Source: Ignavibacteriota bacterium
Lineage (GTDB): Bacteria; Bacteroidota; Ignavibacteria; Ignavibacteriales; Melioribacteraceae
Assembly: GCA_016708125.1 (NCBI GenBank)
Contig: JADJGF010000001.1
Location: 3,494,001-3,558,000, forward strand
Length of the DNA stretch: 64,000 bases
Direction of reading: 5' to 3'
The translations under genes were made by a program, and so were the position numbers. The notes beneath the pieces were generated by a model. The model worked only from the letters and a program-made list of their open reading frames with translations. It was not told the DNA's origin and ran no database searches. Position 1 is the first letter of the stretch, and each line of letters starts with the position of its first letter. Shown here piece after piece: positions 17,534-27,463 of this stretch.

Positions 17534-18271
17534 ATGGTTGAAATAGTTAAAAATGAAGCTATCGTTTTAAAGAAAATTAACTTCAGCGATACAAGTTTGA
17601 TTGTTCATTTCTATACTAAAGAACATGGAAAAATTTCAGCCTTAATTAAAGGTGCAAGAAGCTCAAAATCCAAAATCGGAAGTAAAATTGATTTGTTGAA
17701 TTGGGTGGAAATTGTTTACTACAACAAGGAAGAGAAAGAACTTCAATTAGTAACTCAAACAAATTTGATTGAACATTTCGCTGTAATAAAATCCGATTTA
17801 AATAGAATTAAATATGCAACATCAATTTGTGAGCTGATAGTTAAATTGGTTTTAGAAAAAGATATTAACATTAAACTTTTTAGAGGTGTTACAAAAATTT
17901 TAACTATGATGAATAAATCACAAACTGATCCAATTTTATTATTTACTCAATTCTTAGTTTTTTTTATAAAAGAAATTGGTTTTGAACTTTCATTTAATAA
18001 CTGTTCAATTTGCGGAAATAAATTATTGGAAAATAATCAAAATGCATTCAGCTATTCCGATGGAATTATATGCGGAAATTGCAATTCGGATAAAATAACT
18101 ACATTCACTTTTTCTAAGGAACTTTTTAATTTATTTATGTGTCTAACCAACAAAAATAAGTCAATTTCTTATAAGAATAACGATTTAGAAAATATAATTT
18201 TTATTTTAGAAAAGTATCTCATTTTTCATAATTCAGAATTCAGTGGAATCAAATCATTACAAATATTATAA
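17534..18271 (+). CDS. recO: DNA repair protein RecO
   Basis: 245 residues, 8 bases after mtnA. N-terminal OB-fold region with the family-typical KNEAIVLKKINFSDTSLIVH and GKISALIKGARSSKSK, and a four-cysteine zinc site (CSICGNK and CGNCNSDK). RecO works with RecR and RecF to load RecA on SSB-coated single-stranded DNA. The next gene follows after 16 bases with an AGGGAAGG binding site. Confidence 0.92.
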   Translation: MVEIVKNEAIVLKKINFSDTSLIVHFYTKEHGKISALIKGARSSKSKIGSKIDLLNWVEIVYYNKEEKELQLVTQTNLIEHFAVIKSDLNRIKYATSICELIVKLVLEKDINIKLFRGVTKILTMMNKSQTDPILLFTQFLVFFIKEIGFELSFNNCSICGNKLLENNQNAFSYSDGIICGNCNSDKITTFTFSKELFNLFMCLTNKNKSISYKNNDLENIIFILEKYLIFHNSEFSGIKSLQIL

Positions 18272-18287
18272 AGGGAAGGTTTAAAAA

Positions 18288-19814
18288 ATGAAAACCAGAA
18301 ATTTATTTGGCAAAATTTCTTTAATAATTATAGGAGTTGTATTTGGAGCAATACTTGTTTCAAGTGCAGATTTAATAAAAATAAGCAAAGCAGAACATAT
18401 AAATATTGGGAGCGAAAATTCTCCGGTTGAAAATTTAACTTTAACAAATTTTAATACGGCATTTATCGAAGTTGCAGAAAAAGTTACGCCATCAATTGTA
18501 AGTATAAATGTTGTAAGCACAGTAAAAGAAGATCCACATAAAGATTTATTTAATTTTCCATTTAACTTTCCGGAATTCAAAGATAAAAATCAAGACTTTA
18601 AGCGAGAAGGCGGCGGAAGCGGTGTTATCATTTCAAAAGACGGATATATTTTAACAAATAATCACGTAGTGGAAAATGCATCTCAAATAAAAATTCATTT
18701 ATTTGATAAACGAGAACTTGATGCAAAAATAATTGGAAAAGATCCGTTAACAGATTTAGCAGTTGTAAAAGTTGATGCAGAAAATTTGCCCGCAGCTTAT
18801 ATGGGTGATTCAGACCAATTAAAAGTAGGTTCTTGGGTAATGGCAATTGGAAATCCGTTAAGTTATTTAACTTCAACAGTAACAGCTGGAATTGTTAGTG
18901 CAACCGGCAGAAATATCGGAATAATCAAAGATAAAGAAAATTATGGTATAGAAGATTTTATTCAAACGGATGCTGCAATAAATCCGGGTAATAGCGGCGG
19001 AGCTTTGGTTGATTTAACCGGAGCTGTTGTTGGAATAAATTCTGCAATTGCTACAAATGGATTTTCTTCAACATATATTGGATATGGATTTGCAATTCCA
19101 ATTAATATTGCAAAATCTGTTGCGCAAGATTTAATAGAAAATGGTGAAGTTAGTCGTGGCTACATTGGCGTTAGTATTACAGAAGTTGATGCTGCAACAG
19201 CAAAGGCAGTTGGTTTGGATAAGCCTATGGGCATAATGATTCAAAATGTTGTTGAAGACGGTTCAGCCGCAACAGAAGATATTTTAGCCGGTGATGTAAT
19301 TTTGGAAATTGATGGAAAAGAAATTAATAAACCAAATCAACTACAAAGTTATGTTGCAACAAAAAGAGCCGGAACAGAAGTTCATTTAACCTTGTTTAGA
19401 GAAGGGAAAAAAATAACGAGAGATGTAGTTTTAAAAGCCAGAGAAAAAGATAAAGAGGAAACAACAGAATTAGTTTCTTCAAAAAAAGAAAAGAAAAAAG
19501 ATTCTAATAATATTCAAGAAATTAACTTAAAGGAATTGGGATTAACAGTGCAAGATTTAAATGATTCCGGATTAAAAAAATATAAAGTAAAAAATGGCAT
19601 ATTGATTAAAGATGTTGAACAATTCAGTAAAGCCGCTGATCAAAGTTTATTTCCCGGATTGGTAATAACGCAAGTAGATAAAAAGAATATTAGTTCAGCT
19701 GAAGATTTTGAAGAAGCTATCAATTCAAAAAAAGGCGAAGCTGTATTGTTAAAATTATATGATGAACAAGGAAACACAAGATTTGTCGGATTGGAAATCC
19801 CCGATAATAAATAA
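18288..19814 (+). CDS. periplasmic serine protease of the DegP/HtrA family
   Basis: 508 residues. Membrane anchor or signal at residues 9-27; trypsin-like domain with catalytic His126 (TNNHVV), Asp156 (DPLTDLAVV) and Ser236 (NPGNSGGAL); two PDZ domains, one at about residues 270-370 and one at 405-500. Full-length for the family. HtrA proteases degrade or refold misfolded envelope proteins. A terminator follows. Confidence 0.93.
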   Translation: MKTRNLFGKISLIIIGVVFGAILVSSADLIKISKAEHINIGSENSPVENLTLTNFNTAFIEVAEKVTPSIVSINVVSTVKEDPHKDLFNFPFNFPEFKDKNQDFKREGGGSGVIISKDGYILTNNHVVENASQIKIHLFDKRELDAKIIGKDPLTDLAVVKVDAENLPAAYMGDSDQLKVGSWVMAIGNPLSYLTSTVTAGIVSATGRNIGIIKDKENYGIEDFIQTDAAINPGNSGGALVDLTGAVVGINSAIATNGFSSTYIGYGFAIPINIAKSVAQDLIENGEVSRGYIGVSITEVDAATAKAVGLDKPMGIMIQNVVEDGSAATEDILAGDVILEIDGKEINKPNQLQSYVATKRAGTEVHLTLFREGKKITRDVVLKAREKDKEETTELVSSKKEKKKDSNNIQEINLKELGLTVQDLNDSGLKKYKVKNGILIKDVEQFSKAADQSLFPGLVITQVDKKNISSAEDFEEAINSKKGEAVLLKLYDEQGNTRFVGLEIPDNK

Positions 19815-19836
19815 ATTTCACAAAATATTATTTTTG

Positions 19837-19867
19837 AAAACGCCTATATCTCATAGGCGTTTTTTTT
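19837..19867 (+). terminator. Rho-independent terminator after the HtrA gene
   Basis: AAAACGCCTAT pairs with ATAGGCGTTTT across a 5-base loop, followed by T-rich sequence. Clear end of the mtnA-recO-htrA transcript. Confidence 0.9.
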
Positions 19868-19899
19868 ATATTTAAATGCAAAATAATTAAGGAAAATAA

Positions 19900-21108
19900 A
19901 TGATTAGAATTCTTACTTCCGGCGAATCTCATGGGAAATCATTATCAGTAATTGTTGAAGGATTTCCATCAAATATTCCGATTACAAAAGAATTTGTTGA
20001 TAATCAACTTCGCAGAAGACAAATGGGATATGGTCGCGGTGGGAGAATGAAAATTGAAACCGATCAAGTTGAAATTTTATCCGGAATACGATTTGGTAAA
20101 ACTTTAGGCTCACCAATTTCTTTTAATATTGAAAATTCTGATTGGAAAAATTGGACTGAAATAATGAGTCATACTCCAATTAAAAGTAAAGTTGAGAAAA
20201 TTACAATTCCTCGTCCGGGTCATGCAGATTTAACCGGAATAAGCAAATTTAATTTTAACGATATTAGAAATTCAATAGAAAGATCAAGTGCTAGAGAAAC
20301 AGCGGTAAGAGTTGCCGGCTCAACAATTGCCAAAAGATTTTTAGAAGAATTCGGAATAAATGTTGGAAGTTTTGTAGAAAGCATAGGTAATATTTATTCT
20401 AAAAATAATTTTGCTCAAAATTTATTTGATAATAATTTACCGAAGAATTTTTCAGCTCAAAATTTAGCAGATGAAGCTGATAAAAGTGAAGTCAGAGTTT
20501 TGGAAAGTGAACAAGAAAAAAAAATTATCAACAAAATTAAATCAGCTAAGAAAAATGGAGACACACTTGGCGGAAATATTATTGTTGTAGCAACTGGCGT
20601 TCCGGTTGGGCTTGGTTCATATATGCATTTTGATAGAAAACTTGATGCGGCAATTGCATTCGAATTTATGTCAATTAATGCAATAAAAGGAGTTGAAATT
20701 GGTTCTGGATTTTATTCAGCCGGTTTGTTCGGTTCAAAATCTCACGATGAGATAATTTTAGAAAATAATAATTTCTCACGAAAGACAAATCGTGCCGGCG
20801 GGATTGAAGGAGGAATATCAACTGGGTTGCCGATTATTGTTAGAGCCGCAATGAAACCAATTGCTACACTTATGCAGCCGATAGAAACTGTTGATTTAAA
20901 TGAGATGAAATCTGTAAAAGCCAGAAGAGAACGAAGTGATTTTGTTGCTGTTCCGGCTTGCGGTGTTATTGGAGAAGCTGCATTGGCTTGGGTTTTAGCT
21001 AAATTTATGTTGGAAAAATTCGGCGGAGATTCTCTTGAAGAAACTAAAATAAATTATAAAAATTATACTAAAAATTTATTTCAAAATATTAAGAAAAATT
21101 TTAAATAA
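19900..21108 (+). CDS. aroC: chorismate synthase
   Basis: 402 residues. Final step of the shikimate pathway, EPSP to chorismate with reduced FMN. Conserved blocks are visible: LTSGESHGKSLSVIVEGFP at the start, RRRQMGYGRGGRM at about residue 38, RPGHADLTG near 106, RSSARETA near 130, and the C-terminal RERSDFVAVPACGVIGEA. Normal length. Another shikimate gene, aroQ, is at 29919. Confidence 0.96.
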   Translation: MIRILTSGESHGKSLSVIVEGFPSNIPITKEFVDNQLRRRQMGYGRGGRMKIETDQVEILSGIRFGKTLGSPISFNIENSDWKNWTEIMSHTPIKSKVEKITIPRPGHADLTGISKFNFNDIRNSIERSSARETAVRVAGSTIAKRFLEEFGINVGSFVESIGNIYSKNNFAQNLFDNNLPKNFSAQNLADEADKSEVRVLESEQEKKIINKIKSAKKNGDTLGGNIIVVATGVPVGLGSYMHFDRKLDAAIAFEFMSINAIKGVEIGSGFYSAGLFGSKSHDEIILENNNFSRKTNRAGGIEGGISTGLPIIVRAAMKPIATLMQPIETVDLNEMKSVKARRERSDFVAVPACGVIGEAALAWVLAKFMLEKFGGDSLEETKINYKNYTKNLFQNIKKNFK

Positions 21109-21114
21109 GAATTT

Positions 21115-21753
21115 ATGATTGAATTAAAAAAATTTGTTTTTAATCCATTTCAAGAAAATACTTATTTAGTTTGGGATAAAATTTCTAATGAAACAATAAT
21201 TGTTGATCCGGGTTGTTATACAAATAAAGAAGAAGAATCTTTATCCAAATTTATTGATGAAAATAATCTCCAAATAAAATATCTTATCAATACTCATTGC
21301 CATATAGATCATATTTTAGGAAATGCATTTGTTAAGGAAAAATATAAATGCGAATTTTTTGCCCCAGAACTTGATTTACCTTTACTAAATAAATTAAGTG
21401 ATCAAGCAAAAATGTTTGGAATTTCCGCAAAAAAATCTCCACATCCAGATAACTTTATAACAGAAAATTTAGTACTAAAAATTGGCGAAAGTACTTTCTC
21501 GTTTTTGTTTACTCCAGGACATACTCCCGGTGAATATTGTATTTTGTTTGAAACTAATATTTGTATAAGCGGTGACGTTTTATTTCTTGAAGGAATTGGG
21601 CGAACAGACTTATGGGGTGGAGATTATAAAACTTTAATTAATTCTATTGAAACAAAATTATTTACATTAGATAATGCTACAAAAGTTTTTCCCGGTCATG
21701 GAGATTCAACAACAATTGGTTTTGAAAAATTGAACAATCCATTTTTAAAATAA
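21115..21753 (+). CDS. metallo-beta-lactamase-fold hydrolase, glyoxalase II-like
   Basis: 212 residues, 6 bases after aroC. Metal motif THCHIDHILGN near residue 60, further ligands in FTPGHTPGEY, SGDVLF and FPGHGDST. This compact single-domain form is widespread and usually acts on thioesters such as S-lactoylglutathione analogues; substrate unproven. Confidence 0.88.
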   Translation: MIELKKFVFNPFQENTYLVWDKISNETIIVDPGCYTNKEEESLSKFIDENNLQIKYLINTHCHIDHILGNAFVKEKYKCEFFAPELDLPLLNKLSDQAKMFGISAKKSPHPDNFITENLVLKIGESTFSFLFTPGHTPGEYCILFETNICISGDVLFLEGIGRTDLWGGDYKTLINSIETKLFTLDNATKVFPGHGDSTTIGFEKLNNPFLK

Positions 21754-21813
21754 CTTATGTTGATTATCCCAAATTGATTAAATAAATTACATCATCATTC
21801 AAATAAATTTATA

Positions 21814-22590
21814 ATGTTAGAAAATAATTTTACAATTCAAAAAAAATATAGTTTAATATTATCATTATTATCCGCAATTATTTTTATTTACATAATATTA
21901 TTTGAATTTATACTTCCGGTAAATCAATTATTACCGCGACCATCAATTTTAGTAGAGTCAATTCCATCAATACTTAAAGATTATAGTTTTATAAATAATT
22001 TTTTATTTACGGTTTCCATCATTTATTCAATATTTCTTGTTTCTTATTTTTTAATAAAATTAGTATTTCCGTATATTTTTATTACCTCAAATCAGTTTCC
22101 TAAATTGCTTCAACTTTTTCAAGTTTCAAATTATTTTCTTCCGGTATTTTTAGTTTTTCTATTTAATATATGGTTTAACAATTCCATTTGGGGAGAAATT
22201 ATTTTCATATTCATTTTGACAATGGGATTACTTAAAAGCGAAGTATTTTTAAGCTCGCATAAAGTTAAAGACGAATATATAATTTCCGCAAAAAGTTTAG
22301 GTTTACCTCAAAATAAAATAATTCAAAATGTAATTTGGAAATCATTTCAGCCGCAAATATTTGATGTGTTCAAGAAAAATCATTTTTTAATTTGGACTTA
22401 CTCAATAGTTTACGAATTTGTAAATAAAACAAACGGATTAGGAAAACAGTTTTATTTATCAATAAAATACGCTGATTTAGTTGTTATTGTTGCAACAATA
22501 ATTTTGTTGATGATTACATTATTTACTTTTGAATTTTTGATGAATAAGATAAAATTAAAATATTTCTTTTGGGAAAAACTTGATGAATGA
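21814..22590 (+). CDS. ABC transporter permease, SsuC/TauC-like
   Basis: 258 residues with about six membrane segments and an EAA-like coupling loop (AKSLGLPQNKIIQNVIWKSF at about residues 160-180). The family serves nitrate, sulfonate, taurine or related ligands. It overlaps the ATPase gene. No substrate-binding protein is nearby, so the cargo is unknown. Confidence 0.85.
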   Translation: MLENNFTIQKKYSLILSLLSAIIFIYIILFEFILPVNQLLPRPSILVESIPSILKDYSFINNFLFTVSIIYSIFLVSYFLIKLVFPYIFITSNQFPKLLQLFQVSNYFLPVFLVFLFNIWFNNSIWGEIIFIFILTMGLLKSEVFLSSHKVKDEYIISAKSLGLPQNKIIQNVIWKSFQPQIFDVFKKNHFLIWTYSIVYEFVNKTNGLGKQFYLSIKYADLVVIVATIILLMITLFTFEFLMNKIKLKYFFWEKLDE

Positions 22591-23335
22591 AAATATTTTA
22601 AAAGTTGAAAATATTTCGAAAGAATATAAAGATAAAGTTGGTTATGTAATTCAACTTTTGGAAAACATTTCATTTTCAGTATTTAAAGGTGAATTTGTTT
22701 CGGTGCTTGCGCCAAAGGGCTCTGGCAAAACTTCATTGTTAAAAATTATTGCGAGATTGGAAAATCCATCTTCTGGAAAAATTATTGAAGAGAAGAAAAA
22801 TATTGTATTTATTCCTTCAAAACCTTCTTCATTTCCTTGGCTAAATGTTTATGATAATATTTCATTCAACAGTAAAATGAATGAAAAAGAAATTGCAGAA
22901 ATCATTAATTTAGTTGGATTGCATGGTTATGAAAATCATTTCCCAAATGCAAAAAGTGAAGGTTTTAGATTTCGAATTTCTCTTGGAAGAACTTTAGCAA
23001 ATAATCCGGATTTGATAATTATCGATGAACCATTTAATAATCTAAATGATAAAACTCGTGAAGAAATTTATTTATTGTTGAGAAAAGTTTTTATCGAAAA
23101 AAAAATATCAATACTTTTTGGAACAACAAATATAACTGAGGCATTATTCTTATCGGATAAAATTTATTTGATGAAAAAAAATCCCGGTGAAATTATAGAA
23201 AAGTTAAAAGTTGAATTATCAGCGAAACGTAATTTAGAAATCTTGGAGTCTGAGCAATTTCAATCTTCAAGAAATCAAATTGAAGATATTTTCAAAAAGA
23301 AATTAGAAAGTAAACTTTATCATTTTTCCGTTTAA
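22583..23335 (+). CDS. ABC transporter ATP-binding protein with degenerate signature motif
   Basis: ATG 22583 overlaps the permease stop by 8 bases. Walker A APKGSGKTSLL near residue 42 and Walker B LIIIDEPFNNL near 150 are intact. The signature motif normally LSGGQ reads KSEGF (in NAKSEGFRFRISLGRTL), losing the first Gly and the Gln. Pairs with the permease at 21814. ATPase activity may still occur, but the altered signature is unusual. Confidence 0.88.
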   Translation: MNENILKVENISKEYKDKVGYVIQLLENISFSVFKGEFVSVLAPKGSGKTSLLKIIARLENPSSGKIIEEKKNIVFIPSKPSSFPWLNVYDNISFNSKMNEKEIAEIINLVGLHGYENHFPNAKSEGFRFRISLGRTLANNPDLIIIDEPFNNLNDKTREEIYLLLRKVFIEKKISILFGTTNITEALFLSDKIYLMKKNPGEIIEKLKVELSAKRNLEILESEQFQSSRNQIEDIFKKKLESKLYHFSV

Positions 23336-23343
23336 TAATTTTT

Positions 23344-24888
23344 ATGTCTGAAAAAAATATTTATTTAGAAAACTTAAGAAATGAAGCTAAACTTGGCGGC
23401 GGTGAAGAACGTATTAAAAATCAGCATGAAAAAGGAAAATTAACTGCGCGAGAAAGAATCGAACTTTTAGTTGATGAAGGAAGTTTTGATGAAATTGATA
23501 TGTTTGTTAAACACAGATCAAATGATTTTGGATTAGACAAACAAAAATTTTTAGGTGACGGAGTTGTAACCGGATTTGCAAAAATAAATAACAGACCGAT
23601 TGCATTATTTAGTCAAGATTTTACAGTTTTCGGTGGTTCTCTTTCCGAAGCACATGCTGAAAAAATTTGCAAGCTGATGGATATGGCAATGAAAATCGGC
23701 ATTCCCGTAATTGGATTAAATGATTCCGGCGGCGCAAGAATTCAAGAAGGAGTTGTAAGTCTTGGCGGTTACGCAGAAATATTTTTACGAAACACATTAG
23801 CCTCCGGAGTTATTCCTCAAATTTCTGCAATTTTAGGACCATGTGCGGGCGGCGCTGTTTATTCACCTGCAATTACTGATTTTATTTTCATGGCAAAAAA
23901 AACAAGCCATATGTTTGTAACGGGACCAAATGTTGTAAAAACCGTAACTCATGAAGAAGTTTCGTTTGAGCAATTAGGCGGAGCCGAAACACATACATCA
24001 AAAAGTGGCGTTGCGCATTTTGCATTTGATAGCGAAATTGAAGTGTTGCACAATATCAGAAAATTAGTGGATTATCTTCCATTAAATTGGAAAGATAAAT
24101 CTGTTGAAAAAGAATTTGATTTTAATGCAGATTTATTAATTCCGGAGCTTGATGATATTATTCCGGAAAATTCCACCAAACCTTACGATATGCATAAAAT
24201 AATTTCCAAAATTGTTGATGACGAAGAATTTCTGGAAGTTCATAAAAATTTTGCAGAAAATATTATTGTGGGATTTGGAAGAATTGGCGGAATTTCGGTT
24301 GGTGTAGTTGCAAATCAGCCGGCAATTTTAGCCGGAGTTTTGGATATTAATTCATCTGTAAAAGGAGCAAGATTTGTAAGATTTTGTGATGCATTCAATA
24401 TTCCGCTTTTAGTTTTGGAAGATGTCCCGGGCTTTCTTCCGGGAACCGAACAAGAATGGGGTGGAATTATAAAACATGGTTCAAAATTACTTTTTGCATT
24501 TAGTGAAGCAACAGTTCCGAAAGTTACCGTAATTACCAGAAAAGCATACGGCGGCGCTTACGATGTAATGAATTCCAAACATATTCGCGGCGATTTTAAT
24601 TTTGCTTGGCCAACTGCGGAAATTGCAGTAATGGGACCCAAAGGTGCAGTAGAAATAATATTTAAAAAAGAAATTCAGTCTTCTGAAAAACCGGAAGAAA
24701 AATTAAATCAAATGTTAGAAGAATATATTGAAAAATTTGCAAATCCGTATATTGCAGCGGAGCGTGGATATATTGATGATGTTATTAAACCAAGTGAAAC
24801 CAAACTAAAATTAGTAAATGCATTTCAATTGCTAAAAACAAAAGTTGATACAAATCCAAAGAAAAAACATTCAAATATTCCGTTGTAA
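23344..24888 (+). CDS. acyl-CoA carboxylase carboxyltransferase (propionyl-CoA carboxylase beta-type)
   Basis: 514 residues, the normal length. Two crotonase-like halves with conserved GKLTARERIELL, NDSGGARIQEGV, the acyl-CoA oxyanion-hole region GPCAGGAVYSPA near residue 180, and EDVPGFLPGTEQE and ITRKAYGGAYDVM in the second half. Transfers carboxyl from biotin to propionyl-CoA, or acts within a methylmalonyl-CoA decarboxylase; no biotin-carrying or decarboxylase membrane subunit is adjacent, so the complex is undecided. Confidence 0.92.
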   Translation: MSEKNIYLENLRNEAKLGGGEERIKNQHEKGKLTARERIELLVDEGSFDEIDMFVKHRSNDFGLDKQKFLGDGVVTGFAKINNRPIALFSQDFTVFGGSLSEAHAEKICKLMDMAMKIGIPVIGLNDSGGARIQEGVVSLGGYAEIFLRNTLASGVIPQISAILGPCAGGAVYSPAITDFIFMAKKTSHMFVTGPNVVKTVTHEEVSFEQLGGAETHTSKSGVAHFAFDSEIEVLHNIRKLVDYLPLNWKDKSVEKEFDFNADLLIPELDDIIPENSTKPYDMHKIISKIVDDEEFLEVHKNFAENIIVGFGRIGGISVGVVANQPAILAGVLDINSSVKGARFVRFCDAFNIPLLVLEDVPGFLPGTEQEWGGIIKHGSKLLFAFSEATVPKVTVITRKAYGGAYDVMNSKHIRGDFNFAWPTAEIAVMGPKGAVEIIFKKEIQSSEKPEEKLNQMLEEYIEKFANPYIAAERGYIDDVIKPSETKLKLVNAFQLLKTKVDTNPKKKHSNIPL

Positions 24889-24990
24889 ATATTTGATTAA
24901 AAAATCAGACAAAAACTTCAAATCTATTTTAATAATTGTTGTAAATTTCTTTTTATCAAAATAATTTGTAAATAAATAAAAGGTGAAAAA

Positions 24991-25668
24991 ATGAGATTAA
25001 GATATTTTTCACATTCGGCATTTCAGATTAAAACAAATTCCGGAATCACAATTTTAATTGATCCGTTTTTAGATGAAAATCCAACTTCACCGGTAAAATC
25101 AAAAGATGTTGATGCAAATTATATTATTTTAACTCACGGACACGGCGATCATATCGGTGATGCATTCAAAATTGCAAAAAGAACAAACCCAATTTTTATT
25201 TGCGTAAATGAATTAGCAAATTATTGTATTTCTAAAGGATTTAATGCTCACAATATGCATATTGGCGGAGCACATAATTTTGAATTCGGGCGAATTAAAT
25301 TTACAATTGCACATCACGGATCACAAACTCCGGATGGAACTTATGCTGGAGAACCAGCCGGAGTTCTTATAACTATTGAAAATAAAACAATTTACCATAC
25401 CGGTGATACTGCACTTTTTTATGATATGAAACTTATTGGTGAAATGAACAAAGTAAATTATATGCTGCTCCCGATTGGAGATAATTTCACTATGGGAATA
25501 AAAGATGCCACAAAAGCTGTAGAATTTGTAAATCCAGATTTTGCAATTCCAATTCATTATAATACTTTTCCGGTAATTGAAGCTGATCCGAATGAATTTA
25601 AGAAAAGTGTAGAATCAATTAATAAAAAATGTATTTTAATGAAATTTGGTGAAGAGATTGAATTGTAA
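24991..25668 (+). CDS. metal-dependent hydrolase, UPF0173/UlaG-like
   Basis: 225 residues with GGTGAAAAA before ATG. Metallo-beta-lactamase fold with ILTHGHGDHIGDA near residue 48, HHGSQTPDGTYAGEPAG near 108 and YHTGDTALF near 132. Widespread conserved protein, substrate unknown. Confidence 0.9.
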   Translation: MRLRYFSHSAFQIKTNSGITILIDPFLDENPTSPVKSKDVDANYIILTHGHGDHIGDAFKIAKRTNPIFICVNELANYCISKGFNAHNMHIGGAHNFEFGRIKFTIAHHGSQTPDGTYAGEPAGVLITIENKTIYHTGDTALFYDMKLIGEMNKVNYMLLPIGDNFTMGIKDATKAVEFVNPDFAIPIHYNTFPVIEADPNEFKKSVESINKKCILMKFGEEIEL

Positions 25669-25735
25669 TTTTAGGAATTTAACGTTAGTTTTTAATTTTA
25701 AAAAAGTATTTTAAGTATTTGATTTTTAGGAATTC

Positions 25736-26512
25736 ATGGCAAATATTATAGCAATTGCCAACCAAAAGGGGGGCGTTGGAAAAACATCAACAGCAATAAA
25801 TTTATCCGCATCAATTGCGGCGGCAGAATTTAAAACATTGCTTATTGATATTGATCCGCAAGCAAATTCATCTCACGGTTTAGGAATTTATAATAATGAA
25901 TCTTCCGTTTATAATGTAATTATTGGAAATGTTCCGATAGAAAATTGTGTTGTAAATTCTTATATGCCAAATCTTGATATTTTACCTTCGCATATTGATT
26001 TGGTTGGTGCGGAAATTGAAATTGTGAATATGGAAAATAGAGAAAAACTATTAAAAAAATCGCTCGCAGAAATAAATTCTGAGTATGATTATATAATTAT
26101 TGATTGTCCACCTTCCTTAAGTTTGCTAACATTAAATGCATTAACCGGAGCGGATTCTGTTATAATTCCGGTTCAATGTGAGTATTTTGCTTTAGAAGGT
26201 TTGGGACAATTGTTAAACACAATCAATATTGTTAAAAAACAATTAAATCCAAGTTTGGCAATTAACGGCGTTTTGTTAACAATGTATGATCAAAGATTGA
26301 ATTTATCAAATCAAGTTGTTGAAGAAGTAAAAAAATATTTTGGTGAAAAAGTTTTTACAACAATAATTCATAGAAATGTAAAAATATCCGAAGCGCCAAG
26401 TCATGCAAAACCAGTAATTTTATATGATGCAATTTCATCCGGAGCTAAAAATTATATTTCGCTTGCTTCGGAAGTTATCAGTAGATGTAATCATAAACAA
26501 TTGAGCAATTAA
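25736..26512 (+). CDS. parA: chromosome-partitioning ATPase ParA (Soj)
   Basis: 258 residues. Deviant Walker A KGGVGKTSTAIN at residues 10-21, Walker A' DIDPQANSSHGLG, Walker B YIIIDCPPSLSLL. Partner parB follows after 3 bases. Chromosomal-type pair by synteny with the DUF5683 gene. I did not see a parS site in the window. Confidence 0.94.
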   Translation: MANIIAIANQKGGVGKTSTAINLSASIAAAEFKTLLIDIDPQANSSHGLGIYNNESSVYNVIIGNVPIENCVVNSYMPNLDILPSHIDLVGAEIEIVNMENREKLLKKSLAEINSEYDYIIIDCPPSLSLLTLNALTGADSVIIPVQCEYFALEGLGQLLNTINIVKKQLNPSLAINGVLLTMYDQRLNLSNQVVEEVKKYFGEKVFTTIIHRNVKISEAPSHAKPVILYDAISSGAKNYISLASEVISRCNHKQLSN

Positions 26513-26515
26513 AAA

Positions 26516-27463
26516 ATGAATGATAAAAATAAACCGGCACTCGGAAGAGGATTAGAAGCTTTATTAAATCCTTCTATCAAAATTGAAAATCATGAAAATA
26601 TTGATTTATCAAATCAGAATATTAAAAATGATGACGGAACTTCTCAAGATATTTTGGCAAAAATTGATGTTGAAAATATTTCTCCAAATCCATTTCAGCC
26701 AAGAATTGAATTTGACGCCGAAGCTTTAAATGAATTAAAAAAATCTATTTTGCAAAATGGATTAATTCAGCCGATTACGGTTAGAAGAATTTCGGAAAAT
26801 AAATATGAATTAATTTCCGGCGAAAGAAGACTTCGCGCAGTTAAAGAAATTGGATACAAAACAATTCCGGCTTATATAATTGTTGTTGAATCAAAAGAAG
26901 CAATGCTGGCATTGGCTTTGATCGAAAATATTCAAAGAGAAAAATTAAATCCCATAGAAATTGCTCATGCGTATAAAAGATTAATTGATGAATGTAATTT
27001 ATCCCAAGAAGAAGTTTCCGAAAAAGTTGGAAAAGATAGAACAACAATTACAAATACGATTAGATTGTTAAAACTTCCGGTGGAAATTCAAAATTGTTTG
27101 ATAAAAGATGAAATTTCTGCGGGACATGCAAGAGCTTTAATTAATATTTACGACGAACGTTTGCAGCTTCAGATTCTTGAAAAAATAAAAAAAGATAATC
27201 TTCCGGTTAGAAAAGTTGAGCAGATTGTTAAAACTTTGCTTGAAGGAAAGAAAACCGAAAATAAAGAAAATATTACTTTTAATGATCAAGAATTAATTTC
27301 CCAAAGAGATATTGAAAATAAACTTAGAATAATTTTTGGAACTAAAGTTATTTGCAAACAAAAGAAAGACGGAGCCGGGCAAATTACAATTGATTTTTAC
27401 TCAAACGAAGAACTTGATAGATTATTTGATCTTTTTGATATCATTGAAAAAGCTAATTCTTAA
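26516..27463 (+). CDS. parB: chromosome-partitioning protein ParB (Spo0J)
   Basis: 315 residues. Starts with the family-typical PALGRGLEALL; ParB CTPase/nuclease-like domain at about residues 55-145 (PNPFQPR and ISGERRLRAVKE), HTH at about 160-210 (LSQEEVSEKVGKDRTTITNT), and a C-terminal dimerisation domain. Binds parS and loads segregation factors. The next gene starts inside its last 20 bases. Confidence 0.94.
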   Translation: MNDKNKPALGRGLEALLNPSIKIENHENIDLSNQNIKNDDGTSQDILAKIDVENISPNPFQPRIEFDAEALNELKKSILQNGLIQPITVRRISENKYELISGERRLRAVKEIGYKTIPAYIIVVESKEAMLALALIENIQREKLNPIEIAHAYKRLIDECNLSQEEVSEKVGKDRTTITNTIRLLKLPVEIQNCLIKDEISAGHARALINIYDERLQLQILEKIKKDNLPVRKVEQIVKTLLEGKKTENKENITFNDQELISQRDIENKLRIIFGTKVICKQKKDGAGQITIDFYSNEELDRLFDLFDIIEKANS

